A stretch of DNA of 5,459 nt from the NCBI GenBank assembly GCA_001795165.1, contig MGNS01000014.1:12770-18228 (forward strand). The letters run 5' to 3'. Position 1 is the first letter of the stretch. Each line of letters opens with the position of its first letter. Origin of the DNA: Chloroflexi bacterium RBG_16_57_11. Its GTDB lineage: Bacteria > Chloroflexota > Anaerolineae > Anaerolineales > UBA4823. Positions 3,560 through 5,459 of this stretch are shown here, in pieces. Below the pieces are notes generated by a model. It saw only the letters and a list, made by a program, of their open reading frames with translations. It was not told the origin of the DNA and searched no databases. The position numbers and the translations under genes were made by a program.

Positions 3560-5459
3560 TTATCCCGCTGTGGCAGAGGCAGAATTACTGACCGCGCTTT
3601 CCGTGTCTATACCAACATCAAAGACGCCGTTGCCGTTACAGTCATTCCAGGCGGTTACCACGTAGGTGTAGGTAACTCGGCTGGTGAGACCGCTGTCCTT
3701 ATAGGTGAGCACACCTGGCCCGACGCCGGCCCGGAACTGCAACTTGCCCGACTGTAGATAGTAGATGCGGTAACCGCCGGTGGGACCTGAACTGCCGGCC
3801 GTCCAGGTCAGCGTGACGGCTTTCTTGGCCGCCTTGGCGGTCAGATTTTGGGGAGTGCCAGGGGTAGCGCAGGGTGGCGGGGGCGCATTGCCCCAGGTCG
3901 CCGATGCCATCACGTACGGTTCAGCCATGCCGGTATTCAGCCAGGCGTTGAGCAGATTGACGCCCTCGTTCGCCAGGAAGGCATTTTGTCCCGTGTTGGC
4001 CAGGTACAGGAACTGGACGTACTCCCAGCTGGTGGGTTGGTAGAGCAGATTGATCTGGGCGTAAGCTGCGCCTGCCGGTGGGTTGAGGGCGACATCATCC
4101 CAGTAGTTGTACGTACCACCCGCAGCAGGGCTGCCATATTGGGTCGCTGGCACCGGCAAGGAATTGCGCACGCGTGCGTCGTCGTACTTGAATCCATAGG
4201 GCGGGATGCGGTTATCCTTAGCGACGGTGTTGTTCAGTACGAAGTGGAACGTCTCGTGGTAGGTGCCGGGAGCCTGAGCCGCCAGCTGGCCGAGGGTGTA
4301 ATCCACCGCGCCGGTGACCCGGTCGAAGGTCAAGGGCAGGCTGGCAGGGTAGCCTAAAGCCAGCAGCTGATTGGCCCATTCCTGGGTCATGCCGTAGTGG
4401 GCTTCGTAGATCTTGGTGTTGGCGGCATCTAAATCGACAATCGACTTCACTGGCGTGCCGTTGACCGACGTAACCACATCATATTTCCCGTCCTCGCGCA
4501 ACAGAGTGTTGGTTGCATCATACCACTTGATGTTCAGCCACATGCGCCGGCCTTCGGGATAGCCGGAGATCAGCTTGTGACCAGTTAGATTGGTGACCTT
4601 GAGCGCCTCGCCGCTCACGCTCAGCGAGGCCGCCAGGTTGAGCTGCTGATGGGCGCGGCTCTTGCCAGCTTGAATGGCGCTGATCTGGGTGGCGGTCAGC
4701 CCACCGCCCAGACGCAGCGTGGCCTGGCTATTTTGGTACAGGATCGCATCCGGCATCCAGTAGTTGCCACCGGTCATGTCGTGCAGCGGCCGGTCGGTGC
4801 GGGTGGGGACTCCGGCTTTGTTGCAGCCCACCCCGGTGGTAGCGCGCAAATGGCAGGTCTGGCAGCTGAAGTAGCGCGGTGTGCCATCGGCGTAGTTGCC
4901 CCTGGCGCTATCAAAGGCAGCTTTGACCGCCCCAGCTTTCAGGTCCGCCGGCAGACTGGCATAGCTCGATACCAGGGTCTTGGAGAATGCTCCTGAGAAA
5001 TACTCACTGAAGGTGCGCTCGACGATGCCGTACTGGTAGGGGAAGTTGTTGAAGGCGGCCTTGCCAGCCACCGGTGAGCCCAGGACGCCGCTGGCTACCA
5101 CCGGGTCGCCGGTGGGCTGTTTACCATTGTTGTGCGCCAGGTCACCGACCGCTGGATTGGACACGTCGTGGCAGGAGCCACAAAAGCTGATATCGCGGTG
5201 GAATTTGGATTGGTTAAATTGGTGGCGGGCGACGGCGTCACTATAGGGTCCCAGTTTTGCGCTCCCGCCGAAAAGCGACAGCATCCCAGAGCCGTAGTAT
5301 CCGGTTGCCGGGTTCGCCTCGTTGTTGGCCAGGAAGGGCGGATTCATCACTCCCAGCAGCTCGCCGTTGTCCGGGTTGGTCATCTTGTGGCAGGTGTCGC
5401 AATCCACGCCATCGGCGTCGCCGGCCATTAAACCACTGCCATCGGTCGGGGTGGAGCGC
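3560..5459 (-). CDS. Exported multiheme cytochrome c with C-terminal fibronectin type III-like domain (partial, N-terminus off the right edge)
   Basis: The minus-strand frame is open from the right edge to the stop at 3562-3560, about 632 visible codons. An internal ATG at 5428 is not the start: the frame continues upstream as STPTDGSGL with no stop. Counting from that methionine, heme c sites are C10-DTCH, C83-GSCH and C189-QTCH; more may lie beyond the edge. Conserved-looking blocks include GYYGSGMLSLFGG, QSKFHRDISFCGSCHDVSNP, PLHDMTGGNYWMPDAIL and TGHKLISGYPEGRRMWLNI. This last block (H284) resembles the TGHK-x-P-x-GYP-xRR pattern that I associate with large multiheme cytochromes. Residues about 300-510 carry no CxxCH. 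A Pro stretch (PPPPC, 516-520) leads to a fibronectin type III-like domain (about 522-620) ending in the stop. Acidic loop DCNGNGVFDVGID (596-608) looks able to bind calcium. The role is probably extracellular electron transfer or a multiheme oxidoreductase; substrate unknown. Confidence 0.88.
   Translation of the reverse strand, partial: RSTPTDGSGLMAGDADGVDCDTCHKMTNPDNGELLGVMNPPFLANNEANPATGYYGSGMLSLFGGSAKLGPYSDAVARHQFNQSKFHRDISFCGSCHDVSNPAVGDLAHNNGKQPTGDPVVASGVLGSPVAGKAAFNNFPYQYGIVERTFSEYFSGAFSKTLVSSYASLPADLKAGAVKAAFDSARGNYADGTPRYFSCQTCHLRATTGVGCNKAGVPTRTDRPLHDMTGGNYWMPDAILYQNSQATLRLGGGLTATQISAIQAGKSRAHQQLNLAASLSVSGEALKVTNLTGHKLISGYPEGRRMWLNIKWYDATNTLLREDGKYDVVTSVNGTPVKSIVDLDAANTKIYEAHYGMTQEWANQLLALGYPASLPLTFDRVTGAVDYTLGQLAAQAPGTYHETFHFVLNNTVAKDNRIPPYGFKYDDARVRNSLPVPATQYGSPAAGGTYNYWDDVALNPPAGAAYAQINLLYQPTSWEYVQFLYLANTGQNAFLANEGVNLLNAWLNTGMAEPYVMASATWGNAPPPPCATPGTPQNLTAKAAKKAVTLTWTAGSSGPTGGYRIYYLQSGKLQFRAGVGPGVLTYKDSGLTSRVTYTYVVTAWNDCNGNGVFDVGIDTESAVSNSASATAG

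Noticed and set aside
5426..5428. ATG at 5428 as the start of the multiheme cytochrome
   Set aside because: The frame stays open to the window edge, there is no signal peptide after this ATG although c-type cytochromes must be exported, and a heme site follows only 10 residues later.
1..5459. CRISPR array, insertion sequence or tRNA
   Set aside because: I saw no regularly spaced direct repeats, no transposase-like protein or terminal inverted repeats, and no cloverleaf pattern.

Overview
The window looks like chromosomal DNA of a Gram-positive-like or monoderm bacterium, most plausibly of the Chloroflexota (Anaerolineae-type). This placement is inferred from protein style only: a zinc-ribbon/TM/Thr-Pro-linker/LysM protein, cytochromes with fibronectin-like tails, and G+C-rich coding DNA. 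No rRNA or marker gene is present to prove it. There are two partial genes at the edges, four complete genes, three intergenic regions and two very clear intrinsic terminators.

Left part (1-1560). The 5' end of a hemW-type radical SAM gene runs leftward off the window. It is divergent from a complete LysM protein gene (329-1498). Both genes appear to be driven by extended -10 promoters placed so close to the ATG that the mRNAs would be leaderless or nearly so. The LysM gene ends at a symmetrical, probably bidirectional terminator (1530-1559) shared with the convergent regulator gene.

Middle part (1588-3543). An XRE-HTH/cupin regulator (minus strand) is divergent from a two-gene operon on the plus strand. 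The first operon gene encodes a small membrane-anchored triheme cytochrome c. The second, 38 bp downstream, encodes a His-rich NifX/NafY-like (dinitrogenase Fe-Mo cofactor domain) protein. The 271-bp divergent control region is strikingly AT-rich. It contains a near-consensus promoter for the cytochrome operon, a perfect dyad (TATAATA-N4-TATTATA) abutting its -35 box, and a second, different dyad (GGATTGTAATCC) covering the predicted -10 box of the regulator gene. The operon ends in a perfect 17-bp-stem hairpin.

Right part (3560-5459). The 3' part of a large exported multiheme cytochrome c runs in from the right edge on the minus strand. Three CxxCH sites are visible, followed by a long non-heme region and a C-terminal fibronectin type III-like domain with a possible Ca-binding loop.

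Taken together, the middle and right parts form a redox locus: an extracytoplasmic electron-transfer module (triheme membrane cytochrome plus a larger multiheme cytochrome), a soluble metal-cluster-binding protein and a local regulator. No nif, mo or other cofactor-synthesis genes are present, so a nitrogenase role for the NifX-like protein is not supported.
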